Positions 7,889 through 17,119 of a stretch of 37,067 bases of DNA are shown one piece after another (the stretch's first letter is position 1; each line of letters begins with the position of its first letter). Under the pieces are notes generated by a model. That model worked only from the letters and a program-made list of their open reading frames with translations. It ran no database searches and was not told the origin of the DNA. This stretch comes from CAZTZY01 sp964617765 (GTDB lineage Bacteria; Pseudomonadota; Gammaproteobacteria; Pseudomonadales; DT-91): contig CAZTZY010000018.1 in assembly GCA_964617765.1 (NCBI GenBank), forward strand, positions 1 through 37,067. Direction: 5' to 3'. Both the position numbers and the translations under genes were made by a program.

Positions 7889-7917
7889 TGTCGGATTGAA
7901 GCCCGACCTACGGGGAT
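7889..7917. repeat. REP-like palindrome between yejF and the AraC gene
   Basis: GTCGGATTGAAGCCCGACCTAC contains GTCGG/CCCGAC arms around a short loop and ends in CCTACGGGGA. It is the same general type as other extragenic palindromes in this window. It lies just upstream of the AraC-type start at 7871. Confidence 0.5.
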
Positions 7918-7997
7918 AATAGTTTTAGCCATTGTGGGCAGGGATTCAGCCTGACGGATACGGATATTGGCGTTAAATGGAATGCGCATGGCCATCA

Positions 7998-9587
7998 TTA
8001 TAAAGTGGCATTAATCAGTTGTGCGGTATACGGATTTTTCGGTGCATTGAATAAAGTATCAGTATTACCGCTTTCTACAATGACGCCATCTTTCATCACT
8101 AGCACGTTATGGCAAAAAGCTTTTACCAGACGTAAATCGTGGCTGATAAACAAATAGGTGAGTGAGAGTTCCCTTTGTAATTGTAGCAGTAAATCGAGCA
8201 CCTGGAATTGCACGCTTCTATCGAGCGCCGAGGTGGGTTCGTCAAGAACAATGCAATCGGGTTTCATGATGATTGCACGGGCAATGGCGATACGCTGGCG
8301 TTGGCCACCGGAAAACTCATGCGGGTAACGAAAGCGGGTAGCGGGGCTTAAACCCACTTTATTAAGTACGTCGATCACTTCTTTGTCGATATCTTCCTGT
8401 TTTATACCCTTGTTGCGCAGGCCTTCGCCCACGATATCAGCAATGGTCATGCGCGGGCTAAGACTGGCAAAAGGGTCCTGGAAGACTATCTGGATTTTTT
8501 TGCGCAAAGGACGAAAATCTCTTTCATTCAGTGCCGATATATTGTCGCCGGCGAGAGTGATACGGCCTTCAGATTTAACCAGTTTTAATATGGCATTGGC
8601 CAGTGTTGATTTGCCGCACCCGCTTTCTCCGACTATACCCAGCGTTTCGCCGGTATTCAGTGTGAATGAGGCATTTTTAACGGCACTGAAGTATTCCTGT
8701 TTTTTGAATAATGATCTGGCACCTTTACGGTATTTAACACTGACGTTATCGACTTCAATCAGTAATTTTTTGTCAGAGGGCACTGGATTCTTTTCTTGTA
8801 TTTCATGCGTTAATAACATTTTTGTGTAGGGGTGCTGGCAGGATGTGAAAATGGTTTCGATATCGCCGGTTTCAACAATTTCACCGGATTTCATCACCGC
8901 CACACGATTGGCATAGTGTTTAACGACGTTAAGATCGTGGGTAATCAACAATATGGCCATATGGGTTTCAGCTTGCAATGCCTGTAATAAGGCCAGGATT
9001 TCAGCTTGTACGGTAACATCAAGTGCGGTGGTGGGTTCATCGGCAATCAATAATTGTGGGCGATTGGCGATGGCCATGGCAATCATTACACGCTGGCGCT
9101 GCCCGCCAGAAAGTTCGTGTGGATAGCTTTTAAGTCGGGTTTCGGGTTGCGGTATTTTAACCTTGTGTAATAACTCGAGTACGGCTTTGCGAGTTTGTGC
9201 TTTATCGAGATTTTGTTTGGATTCCAGGCTTTCAGCAATTTGTGTTTCTACAGTTTGCAGTGGGTTGAGCGCGGTCATGGGCTCCTGGAAGATCATGGCT
9301 ATTTCATGGCCACGTACGGCACGAAGATGTTCATAATCAGTTTTCAGCAAATCAATTCCATTAAACACAATACTGCCGTTAGGATGGTGTGCTTTGGGAT
9401 AGGGTAATAATTTAAGGATGCTGTGGGCCAATACAGATTTCCCGGATCCGCTTTCACCGACCAGTGCGAGGGTTTCACCGGCATTGATGCACAGGCTGAT
9501 ATTTTTTACAGCATCCACTTGCCGATTGCCAGTATTGAAGCAGGTGCTGAGGTTATCAATCGTTAGCAGGCTATTTTCGTTATTCAT
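7998..9587 (-). CDS. yejF: Yej ABC importer, fused double ATPase subunit
   Basis: This 529-residue protein has two complete ABC ATPase domains in tandem. The first has Walker A GESGSGKS, signature LSGGQRQR and Walker B LLIADEPTTALD. The second (from about residue 275) has Walker A GESGCGKS, signature FSGGQRQR and Walker B CIVLDEPTSALD. The fused form is typical of E. coli YejF, which powers import of microcin C and other peptides with YejABE. It is the last gene of the gloB-mltD-yejABEF run, 12 bp after yejE. Each domain ends with the C-terminal region of the Opp/Dpp ATPase family (PYTKML, PYTAQL). Confidence 0.92.
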   Translation of the reverse strand: MNNENSLLTIDNLSTCFNTGNRQVDAVKNISLCINAGETLALVGESGSGKSVLAHSILKLLPYPKAHHPNGSIVFNGIDLLKTDYEHLRAVRGHEIAMIFQEPMTALNPLQTVETQIAESLESKQNLDKAQTRKAVLELLHKVKIPQPETRLKSYPHELSGGQRQRVMIAMAIANRPQLLIADEPTTALDVTVQAEILALLQALQAETHMAILLITHDLNVVKHYANRVAVMKSGEIVETGDIETIFTSCQHPYTKMLLTHEIQEKNPVPSDKKLLIEVDNVSVKYRKGARSLFKKQEYFSAVKNASFTLNTGETLGIVGESGCGKSTLANAILKLVKSEGRITLAGDNISALNERDFRPLRKKIQIVFQDPFASLSPRMTIADIVGEGLRNKGIKQEDIDKEVIDVLNKVGLSPATRFRYPHEFSGGQRQRIAIARAIIMKPDCIVLDEPTSALDRSVQFQVLDLLLQLQRELSLTYLFISHDLRLVKAFCHNVLVMKDGVIVESGNTDTLFNAPKNPYTAQLINATL

Positions 9588-9599
9588 GTGGATCCTGTT

Positions 9600-10631
9600 T
9601 TATTGGTTGAGTCGCGGGTCAAACGCATCGCGAACGCCTTCGCCGATAAACACTAATAATGTTAAGAGGATGGAAACACAAAAGAATCCGCTAAGGCCAA
9701 GCCACGGTGCCTGAATATTGGCCTTGCCCTGTGCCAACAGTTCACCTAATGAGGCTGAGGCAGGAGGTAAACCAAAACCGAGGAAGTCGAGTGAGGTAAG
9801 GGTGCCGATAGCGCCGCTCATGATAAATGGCATATAGGTAATGGTGGCGACCAACGCATTGGGCAAAATGTGGCGGTATAAAATTGCCATATCGGATAAA
9901 CCCAGGGCTTTGGCGGCGGTAACGTATTCCAGTTTGCGGGTTTTCAGGGTTTCGGCACGCACAACATCCACTAGCGATGTCCAGCTGAATAACAGCATGA
10001 TGAGTAACAGCCACCAGATGTTGGGTGTAATTATGCTCGACATGATAATCAATAAAAACAGAACCGGTAAGCCTGACCAGATTTCCAGCAGGCGTTGGCC
10101 GATTAAATCTATCCAGCCAGCAAAATAGCCCTGTATGGCGCCTATCGCTACGCCCACAATAGAACTGCCGATGGTGAGTGCAATGGCAAATAATACAGAA
10201 ATACGAAACCCGTACAGGAGTCTGGCAAAAACATCGCGCGCCTGGTCGTCGGTGCCTAACCAGTTTCTGCTATCAGGTGCTGAAGGTGCCGGGGCACCAA
10301 GATCTTGTATATGGGTATCAAAACGGTAAGGCACTATCGGCCAGATCATATAACCCTGGTTATTGATAAGATTGGCAACATAGGGATCAGTATAATCAGC
10401 CTCGGTATCAAAATCGCCGTCAAAGGTAGTTTCGGGATAACTTTTCAGTGCAGGGAAATACCAGTGGTGTTTATAGCTGATAAATACCGGTTTGTCGTTG
10501 GCGATAAAATCCGCAAAAAGGCTTAGTCCAAACAACAGGGTAAAAATAACCAGCGACCACAATGCGCGCTTATTGGCCTTGAAAGCGGCTACTCGTTTTT
10601 TGCCAGGGGTAATAATCGATGTATCGTGCAT
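9600..10631 (-). CDS. yejE: Yej ABC importer, inner-membrane permease
   Basis: The 343-residue protein starting MHDTSIITPGKKR resembles YejE throughout: an N-terminal membrane helix (LWSLVIFTLLFGLSLFADFIANDKP), a periplasmic loop with HHWYFPALKSYPET, then a BPD_transp_1 permease domain with five helices and the ATPase-contacting loop AAKALGLSDMAILYRHILPNA. The ATG at 10631, 5 bp after the yejB stop and preceded by AGGGG, is preferred to an upstream frame start at 10664 inside yejB. It pairs with YejB to form the peptide channel. Confidence 0.9.
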   Translation of the reverse strand: MHDTSIITPGKKRVAAFKANKRALWSLVIFTLLFGLSLFADFIANDKPVFISYKHHWYFPALKSYPETTFDGDFDTEADYTDPYVANLINNQGYMIWPIVPYRFDTHIQDLGAPAPSAPDSRNWLGTDDQARDVFARLLYGFRISVLFAIALTIGSSIVGVAIGAIQGYFAGWIDLIGQRLLEIWSGLPVLFLLIIMSSIITPNIWWLLLIMLLFSWTSLVDVVRAETLKTRKLEYVTAAKALGLSDMAILYRHILPNALVATITYMPFIMSGAIGTLTSLDFLGFGLPPASASLGELLAQGKANIQAPWLGLSGFFCVSILLTLLVFIGEGVRDAFDPRLNQ

Positions 10632-10635
10632 TCGC

Positions 10636-11721
10636 TTACCCCTGATCCTGACTGTTAAAATCAATGCGTGGATCGACCATCACATACACAAGGTCACTGA
10701 CCAGTTTCAAAAACAATCCCAGGAAAGTGAAGATAAACAGGTTGCCAAACACCACCGGATAATCGCGGTTGATAACGGATTCAAAACTGAGCAGGCCAAA
10801 TCCATCCAGGGAAAAGATAACTTCTATCAATAATGAACCGGTGAAAAAGATGCTGGCAAAGGCCGCAGGAAAACCGGAAATAATAATGAGCATGGCATTT
10901 CGAAAAACATGCCGATACAGTATTTGTGATTCAGTCAGGCCTTTGGCTCGCGCGGTTGTGACATACTGTTTGTTGATTTCTTCCAGGAAGGAATTTTTGG
11001 TAAGCATGGTGAGCTGGGCAAAACCACCGATGCTATAAGCGAGGATGGGTAATGCAATATGCCAGAAGTAATCCTTGATTTTTTCTGGTGTGGTTAATGT
11101 ATCAAAATTATCCGAGGTTAATCCGCGCAAGGGGAATACATCCCAATAACTGCCGCCGGCAAATAATACGATAAGTATAATGGCAAACAGGAAGCCGGGG
11201 ATGGCATAACCTACGGTAATCAGTCCGCTTGTCCAGATGTCAAAATGTGATCCATGATGGATGGCTTTACGGATACCGAGTGGAATGGATATCAGATATA
11301 TAATCAGCGTGCTCCACAAACCCAGGGAAATCGATACCGGCAGTTTTTCCTTGATCAAATTGATAACACTGTTGTTACGGTAAAAACTTTCACCAAAATC
11401 GAGCATGGCATATTGTTTGAGCATAATCACGAAGCGCTCGTGTGCGGGTTTATCAAAGCCATACATGGCTTCAATTTCCTTGATGAGGTCAGGTGGCAAG
11501 CCATAGCGGTTCTGTTGACTGCGCTGATTCGATACCATGGTTTCGCCCATTGATGAGCCGGTAACGCCAATGGTGGCGTTAATATTATGGCCTTGCAAGC
11601 GAGCAATCATTTGGTCAACCGGACCGCCTGGGGCAGCCTGGACAATAATAAAATTAACCAGCAATATGCCCAGCAGTGTAGGGAAAACAAGCAATAGACG
11701 TTTGATAATATAGCTAAGCAT
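10636..11721 (-). CDS. yejB: Yej ABC importer, inner-membrane permease
   Basis: The 361-residue protein begins MLSYIIKRLLLVFPTLLGILLVNFIIVQAAPGGPVDQ, the start typical of YejB/DppB permeases. It carries a large loop (about residues 40-130) and a BPD_transp_1 domain with the coupling motif TTARAKGLTESQILYRHVFRNA. It lies 5 bp after yejA and directly before yejE. It is the second transmembrane subunit of the oligopeptide/microcin C importer. Confidence 0.92.
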   Translation of the reverse strand: MLSYIIKRLLLVFPTLLGILLVNFIIVQAAPGGPVDQMIARLQGHNINATIGVTGSSMGETMVSNQRSQQNRYGLPPDLIKEIEAMYGFDKPAHERFVIMLKQYAMLDFGESFYRNNSVINLIKEKLPVSISLGLWSTLIIYLISIPLGIRKAIHHGSHFDIWTSGLITVGYAIPGFLFAIILIVLFAGGSYWDVFPLRGLTSDNFDTLTTPEKIKDYFWHIALPILAYSIGGFAQLTMLTKNSFLEEINKQYVTTARAKGLTESQILYRHVFRNAMLIIISGFPAAFASIFFTGSLLIEVIFSLDGFGLLSFESVINRDYPVVFGNLFIFTFLGLFLKLVSDLVYVMVDPRIDFNSQDQG

Positions 11722-11726
11722 AATAG

Positions 11727-13556
11727 TTACTTGTTTTTGCCTTTAGGTAGCTTCTTTAATTTTTCATCGTCGATCCACCAGGTTAACAGGGCGGTGTTGT
11801 AGCCTGGATCAAACTTGGGCCCGATAGCAGGCCGTGAAAATTTATCCCAGTATGCAATACGGTGTGAATCAATAAACCATTGCGGAATCACATACCAGTT
11901 GTGCAACATGGCCCTGTCGAGTGCTCTTGTGGCAATGACCAGTTCTTCACGTTCTTCCGATTCGATAACATGCATAATAAGGTTGTCAATGGCCGGATTT
12001 TTTATGCCGGCATAATTGAGGCTGGCGGGAATATCGGCGGTGGAGGAGTGCCAGTATTGTATCAATTCATTGCCTGGCGAGCTTGATTGTGAAAAAGATT
12101 GGATTACGACGTCATATTCAAAGTTGCGAAGCTGGTTGATGTACTGTGATGTTTCTACCCGCCGCACACTGGCTTGAATACCGAGCTTTTTTAAACCTTT
12201 AATGTATGGATTAATAATCCTTTCAAATGATGGGTCGTAGAGTAAAAACTGAAAGGCAAAAATGTCACCCCGGGCATTGGTGAGTACATTGTCTTTGACA
12301 AACCATCCGGCTTCTTCAAGTAGTTTTTTGGCAATTTTCAATTGTTCGCGGTTGTTGCCTGAGCCATTGGTGACCGGCAGTTGATTGGGTTCAGTAAAAA
12401 CAGAAGGAGGTAACTGATTTCTTAAGGGCTCCAATAACGCCAGCTCAGCTGTATCTGGCAAGCCTGTGGATGCTAATTCCGAGTTGGTAAAAAAGCTGTA
12501 ATTACGTTTGTAGGCACCGAAAAAAATTGTGTTATTGGTCCATTCATAATCAAAGGCGTAATTGAGGGCTTTGCGCACGCGAATATCGCTGAATAAAGGG
12601 TTGCGCAGGTTAAGCAGGAAACATTGCATGCCCGTGGGATTTTCGTGTTTGATATTTTCCTTTTTCAGCCAGCCTTTTTTTATCGGGGTGCCGTCATAGC
12701 CGGTTGCCCATTGTTTGGAAACATTTTCCAGACGGAAATCATAAGACCCTGCCTTGAGTGCCTCTAACAAAATGGTACTGTCCCGATAATAGTCAAAACG
12801 GAGTTCGTCAAAATTATAGCGCCCGACATTCACTGCGAGATCTTTGGCCCAGTAATCTTTAACACGTTCAAAGATAATATTTTTACCGGCATCCATACTT
12901 TTAACGGTGTAAGCGCCATTGCCCAAGGGAATTTCCAGTGAGCTTTTGGCGAAATCCCTGTCTTTCCAGTAATGTTTGGGCAGAACCGGCAATTGGCCCA
13001 TCAGTAAAATCAATTCACGGTTTTGGCCATTCCTGAACTGGAATTTGATGGTGTAGGTACCTGTTACAATGACATCGGTGACATCGGCATATAAGGTTTT
13101 GTAGTACGGATTTCCTTTTTCCATTAGTGTTTCGAAGGTAAATTTCACATCGTGTGCGGTGATGGGAGCACCATCGTGGAAGCGGGCTTCAGGGCGTAAG
13201 TGATATTTCACCCAGGTTCTGTCATCAGGCCATTCTATAGTGCGTGCGATTAATCCATATTGGGTATAAGGCTCATCAGCAGATTGTACAGTCAGTGAAT
13301 CATAAATGAAGCCTATCTCGCCGGCTGCATTGCCTTTGGCAATATAAGGGTTAAAGCTATCGTAAGTGCCTTGTGTAGCCAGTTTCAAGATACCTTTTTT
13401 AGGTGCATTGGGATTGACGTAATCAAAATGACTGAACCAGGATTTATATTTGGGTTTGCCATGTAGGGCAATGGCATGACTTTTATGGGTATAGGCAAAA
13501 GTGTTAGTGCTAAAAAGCAGAACTGCAATAAAAAATAGGTGGTTGAATTTAGTCAT
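11727..13556 (-). CDS. yejA: Yej importer, periplasmic substrate-binding protein
   Basis: Starting at the ATG at 13556 gives 609 residues with a Sec signal peptide (MTKFNHLFFIAVLLFSTNTFA) and then HAIALHGKPKY, DYVNPNAPKKGILKLATQGTYDSFNPY and other blocks of the SBP_bac_5 family as found in YejA. The upstream in-frame start at 13649 would put 31 residues before the signal peptide and is rejected. It binds oligopeptides in the periplasm and delivers them to YejBE. The gene follows mltD at about 110 bp on the same strand. Confidence 0.9.
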   Translation of the reverse strand: MTKFNHLFFIAVLLFSTNTFAYTHKSHAIALHGKPKYKSWFSHFDYVNPNAPKKGILKLATQGTYDSFNPYIAKGNAAGEIGFIYDSLTVQSADEPYTQYGLIARTIEWPDDRTWVKYHLRPEARFHDGAPITAHDVKFTFETLMEKGNPYYKTLYADVTDVIVTGTYTIKFQFRNGQNRELILLMGQLPVLPKHYWKDRDFAKSSLEIPLGNGAYTVKSMDAGKNIIFERVKDYWAKDLAVNVGRYNFDELRFDYYRDSTILLEALKAGSYDFRLENVSKQWATGYDGTPIKKGWLKKENIKHENPTGMQCFLLNLRNPLFSDIRVRKALNYAFDYEWTNNTIFFGAYKRNYSFFTNSELASTGLPDTAELALLEPLRNQLPPSVFTEPNQLPVTNGSGNNREQLKIAKKLLEEAGWFVKDNVLTNARGDIFAFQFLLYDPSFERIINPYIKGLKKLGIQASVRRVETSQYINQLRNFEYDVVIQSFSQSSSPGNELIQYWHSSTADIPASLNYAGIKNPAIDNLIMHVIESEEREELVIATRALDRAMLHNWYVIPQWFIDSHRIAYWDKFSRPAIGPKFDPGYNTALLTWWIDDEKLKKLPKGKNK

Positions 13557-13667
13557 TAGATTGGCTGCGTTGCTGGCTTTAAGTTGTTCCATGTAACTTG
13601 TTAGTATGTTTGCATTGATGTTGTGCAAATATTTCATATTGTCAGGCAAAAGCTGCTGTTGAGGTTG

Positions 13668-15032
13668 TTATTGGCTTGTATAAATAAGCAGGGTTTCTCC
13701 AGTTTTTAGTGGGCTTTCAATCGATTTTTTGTTCCATTGAGCCAACGCTGTTACCTTCACTTTATAGATTTGGGCTATTTTCCACAAGCTTTCACCACTT
13801 TTAACTTTATGCTGTATTGTTGCTGTTTTTTCTTTGTTGTCTTTTATCACTGTGGGGGCAGTGATATTCAGTGTTTTCCCTTTAATAATGATATCGGATG
13901 ATAAATGGTTCCATTCTTTAATCTGTTGCGTTGATACGTGATATTTTCGTGCAATGCTGCCCAGTGTTTCACCACTGGTTATGAGATGTTTTTGTGAATT
14001 TACCCCGCTCGGTGCTGGTGCCGTTATCAAAAGCTTTTGTGCATTGTCAGCTTTATCGGCAGGAATATTAATCAGGGATTGTGAGCGGTCAGGGCGGGTA
14101 TTGCGATTGAGCCCGGCATTCAGGTAGTAAAGTTCATCGCCGGGAATATTTAATGCCGATGCAACCTGTGTAAGGCTCATCGGGCCAGGAATTTTAATCG
14201 GTACGAAATAGGCCTCGTCTTTAATAGCAAGCAAGTTGAGTTCATATTTTTCAGGGTGTTTGAGAATTTCGGCAAGCGCAATCATTTTAGGTATATAGGC
14301 ATCGGTGATGCCGGGTAAATCGAGATGCCAGTAATCAACGGGCTTGCCTGCCCGGCGATTTTTATTGATCGCATTTTGAACAGTGCCTTCGCCGGAATTA
14401 TAAGCAGCCAGTGACAAGAGGATATCGTTATCAAACATATTCATTAAATATCTGAAATAAGCGGCCACAGCCTTGGTAGATTCAACAGGATCTTTACGGC
14501 CGTCATACCACGCATTTTTGGTGAGGTTAAAACGTCGACCGGTGGCGGGCATAAATTGCCATAATCCTGCCGGTTGACCGCCGGATGCAAAGGGATTGTA
14601 TTGGCTTTCTATGATGGGAATCAGTGCTACATCAAAGGGAATGTCCTGTTTTTCAAGCACATCCATGATAAAAAACAGGTAGTATTGCGCGCGCAGCTGG
14701 AAATCTTCCAGGATTCTACGGTTTTTAATGTACCACTGGATGCTGTCTTTTACTCTCGGTTGATCAATGTAGTCCAGCTGCAGGTTCGACTGAAACCGTG
14801 GCCACAAATTACTTACTGTGGGTATTTCCACGGTTGTTGGCGTGTTTGCCAATAACTCAGTGTTTGTTTCTTCATGACGGCTATTTTCTGTTTGTTCGGG
14901 AAGCGCTGTTGTTTTTTCGTTATGGTGTTTTTTTGTAGGTTGTTTATGGCCCGTTTCATCCGCTTGACGTTCACTGATATTTTGGCAGGCAGTCAAAACG
15001 AGGGTGAATAGAATAATGAGTAAATGGCGCAT
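13668..15032 (-). CDS. mltD: Membrane-bound lytic murein transglycosylase D
   Basis: The ATG at 15032 overlaps the gloB stop (TGATG) and gives a 454-residue lipoprotein with signal MRHLLIILFTLVLTAC (lipobox LTAC). After a low-complexity linker comes the SLT domain with the catalytic Glu in IPIIESQYNP, then GLWQFMPATGR and LSLAAYNSGEG. Two LysM peptidoglycan-binding modules end the protein (HLITSGETLGSIARKYHV and HKVKSGESLWKIAQIYKV). It cleaves glycan strands with 1,6-anhydro product formation at the outer membrane. An importer for peptides directly downstream fits with cell-wall turnover, though that link is inference. Confidence 0.93.
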   Translation of the reverse strand: MRHLLIILFTLVLTACQNISERQADETGHKQPTKKHHNEKTTALPEQTENSRHEETNTELLANTPTTVEIPTVSNLWPRFQSNLQLDYIDQPRVKDSIQWYIKNRRILEDFQLRAQYYLFFIMDVLEKQDIPFDVALIPIIESQYNPFASGGQPAGLWQFMPATGRRFNLTKNAWYDGRKDPVESTKAVAAYFRYLMNMFDNDILLSLAAYNSGEGTVQNAINKNRRAGKPVDYWHLDLPGITDAYIPKMIALAEILKHPEKYELNLLAIKDEAYFVPIKIPGPMSLTQVASALNIPGDELYYLNAGLNRNTRPDRSQSLINIPADKADNAQKLLITAPAPSGVNSQKHLITSGETLGSIARKYHVSTQQIKEWNHLSSDIIIKGKTLNITAPTVIKDNKEKTATIQHKVKSGESLWKIAQIYKVKVTALAQWNKKSIESPLKTGETLLIYTSQ

Positions 15033-15793
15033 CAAAAGTGATTCTTCCATTCTCTCAGACAGCTGAATATATCAATGGGGTCGGCGGATCTTGCGCCCTG
15101 GTTCAGTGCCTGGGTAATCACCGCTTCTTCATTAACGCGCAGGAAGGGATTGGTTAATGTTTCTTCCAGAAGTGTGCTTGGCAGTGTGCATTGGCCATTT
15201 TTGCGTAACTGCTCACAAGCCAATAAGCGGTTGAGGATAATGGGATTATGGGGTTCAACTTCGAGTGCAAAACGCAAATTGGAAACTGTATATTCGTGGG
15301 CACAATAGATACGTGTGTTTTCCGGCAAGCACACCAGTTTTTGCAAAGAGTGATACATCATTTCAGGTGTGCCTTCGAAAAGCCTGCCACAGCCGGCGGC
15401 AAAAAGTGTATCTCCGCAAAAGAGTGCGGTTTGTTCAGGTGCATGGTAAGCAATATGATCCAGTGTATGGCCGGGAACAGCGATGATATTGAGCGTAGTC
15501 TCCAGCAACCGGATGTGTTCGCCATCTTTTACAATGTGCGAAATCTGTGGAATATGTTGGCTTCGCGGGCCATAAACCGGCACTTTGTAGTGTTGCAGTA
15601 ATTCTTCAATGCCACCGATATGGTCTGGATGCCAGTGGGTAACAATAATGCCAACCAGATCCAGTTGATGGTTGGCGAGAAAATCGAGCACAGGTTGAGC
15701 AGCGCCAGGATCAACCACGACGGCTTCTTGCGAATTATGCAATGCCCATAAATAATTGTCTGAAAACGCAGGGATGGGTGTAATTTGTAACAT
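15032..15793 (-). CDS. gloB: Hydroxyacylglutathione hydrolase (glyoxalase II)
   Basis: The 253-residue metallo-beta-lactamase-fold protein has the start MLQITPIPAFSDNYLWAL, the metal-binding THWHPDHIGG, VPGHTLDHIAY, LFCGDTLFAAGCGRLFEGTPEMMYHSL and CAHEYTVSNLRFA, all standard for GloB. The dinuclear metal ligands are present. It hydrolyses S-lactoylglutathione to lactate and glutathione, the second step of methylglyoxal detoxification. It is the first gene of the long minus-strand run and is divergent from the methyltransferase gene. Confidence 0.94.
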   Translation of the reverse strand: MLQITPIPAFSDNYLWALHNSQEAVVVDPGAAQPVLDFLANHQLDLVGIIVTHWHPDHIGGIEELLQHYKVPVYGPRSQHIPQISHIVKDGEHIRLLETTLNIIAVPGHTLDHIAYHAPEQTALFCGDTLFAAGCGRLFEGTPEMMYHSLQKLVCLPENTRIYCAHEYTVSNLRFALEVEPHNPIILNRLLACEQLRKNGQCTLPSTLLEETLTNPFLRVNEEAVITQALNQGARSADPIDIFSCLREWKNHF

Positions 15794-15822
15794 AAAACGT
15801 TAATTCTTAAGCATTGAGTACC

Positions 15823-15839
15823 GATTATGGTACATAATC
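15823..15839. promoter_or_regulatory. 17-bp palindrome in the gloB/methyltransferase divergent promoter region
   Basis: GATTATGGTACATAATC has perfect 7-bp arms (GATTATG/CATAATC) around GTA. It lies in the 76-bp gap between the gloB start (15793) and the methyltransferase start (15870), where both promoters must sit. It is a candidate operator for a dimeric regulator; the protein is unknown. Confidence 0.45.
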
Positions 15840-15869
15840 AGACCATCTGGAACCTTAAATCGCTGAGTT

Positions 15870-16676
15870 ATGAAGAAAACCCGACGCGTAAAAAAACTCC
15901 TGTTTAAAAAGGCCGCTTATCCATTAGTGGAGATGATTCCTTTACTTGAGCAATGGTTCGACAGTGAATTTGGCAAGGAGTTGCTGAAGCAGGAACAACA
16001 GTTGATTGATGAAAGCCTCGAAACCCTTTTTGGTTATCATTTAATGCAAATAAGTGTTTCGCGACGTGTGAAACTGTTTGAAGGCAGCAAAATAGGTCAT
16101 CGTTTTATACTGAATCCGCTGCCCGGTTTTGATGTTGCCGGTATAGTCGATGAGGAGCAATTACCGATTGCCAATGAATCTATTGATGTTGCCTTGTTGC
16201 ATCACACTCTTGAATATACCCAGCGCCCACATCAATTATTAAAGGAAGCTGCACGAACGGTAGTGCCTTCGGGTTATATCCTTATTGCGGCAATTAATCC
16301 CTTTGGCTTTATGGGTCTATGGTCGATTTTTGGACGATTTCGTGGCAAAACGCTCTGGAATAATCGCTTGTTGGCTTTGCCACGTTTGGCGGATTGGCTA
16401 ACTTTGCTGGGTTTTACTGTGCAATCTGTACATTATGGATGTTACAAATTGCCGATAAACAGGTCTTGTGTTCAAAAAACATCCTGGATTGAGCGGTTTT
16501 TACATTACCTGCAATTACCTTTTGGCGGTTTTTATCTGGTGTTAGCCAAAAAAGAGGTATCGACCCTTACGCCCGTCAAACAGAAATGGCTTCGCAGTAC
16601 TTCGCCGATGATTCCTATGATGGAGCCATCGTTATATACTCCAAAACCGGATAAAACGAAGAATAGATCGGAATGA
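15870..16676 (+). CDS. Class I SAM-dependent methyltransferase-like protein
   Basis: The 268-residue protein has a Methyltransf_11-like core: an acidic-loop strand ending LPIANESIDVALLHHTLEYTQRPHQLLKEAARTVVPSGYILIAAINPFG. The glycine-rich motif I (GxGxG) is not visible; the corresponding part reads ILNPLPGFDVAG. SAM binding may therefore be weak, although the family member at this locus is conserved next to rnhA in pseudomonads (recollection of PA1814). Its stop overlaps the rnhA start (ATGA), pointing to translational coupling. The substrate is unknown. Confidence 0.75.
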   Translation: MKKTRRVKKLLFKKAAYPLVEMIPLLEQWFDSEFGKELLKQEQQLIDESLETLFGYHLMQISVSRRVKLFEGSKIGHRFILNPLPGFDVAGIVDEEQLPIANESIDVALLHHTLEYTQRPHQLLKEAARTVVPSGYILIAAINPFGFMGLWSIFGRFRGKTLWNNRLLALPRLADWLTLLGFTVQSVHYGCYKLPINRSCVQKTSWIERFLHYLQLPFGGFYLVLAKKEVSTLTPVKQKWLRSTSPMIPMMEPSLYTPKPDKTKNRSE

Positions 16677-17119
16677 CAACGGATAACATTGTAGAAATAT
16701 TTACTGATGGTGCTTGTAAGGGTAATCCGGGGCCCGGTGGCTGGGGGGTTTTACTGCGCTGTAAAGGCCAGGAAAAAACCCTTTATGGTGGTGAGGCTAA
16801 TACAACCAATAACCGCATGGAATTATTGGCTGCAATAGAAGGATTGAATGCACTGACTCGTCCTTGTGAAGTGGTATTAACCACGGATTCCAATTATGTA
16901 AAAAATGGTATTGAGCAATGGATGGTCAACTGGAAAAAAAATGGCTGGCGTACGGCTGATAAAAAACCGGTAAAAAATCTTGAGTTATGGCAGCGACTGG
17001 ATGAGTCTGTCTCTCGCCATCAGGTGCGATGGCACTGGGTTAAGGGTCATAGTGGCCATCGGGAAAATGAAATTGCCGACGATTTGGCAAATCTTGGAGC
17101 AAGTGAGCACATCCCATGA
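16673..17119 (+). CDS. rnhA: Ribonuclease HI
   Basis: The 148-residue protein is the usual RNase HI length. It carries IFTDGACKGNPGPGGWG with the first catalytic Asp, the Glu in NNRMELLAAIEGL, the Asp in TTDSNYVKNGI, and WHWVKGHSGHRENEIADDLA with the last Asp and basic loop. It removes RNA from RNA-DNA hybrids. It overlaps the methyltransferase upstream and dnaQ downstream by ATGA junctions. The rnhA-dnaQ pairing is widespread in proteobacteria, more often divergent in enterics; here both are on one strand. Confidence 0.96.
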   Translation: MTTDNIVEIFTDGACKGNPGPGGWGVLLRCKGQEKTLYGGEANTTNNRMELLAAIEGLNALTRPCEVVLTTDSNYVKNGIEQWMVNWKKNGWRTADKKPVKNLELWQRLDESVSRHQVRWHWVKGHSGHRENEIADDLANLGASEHIP

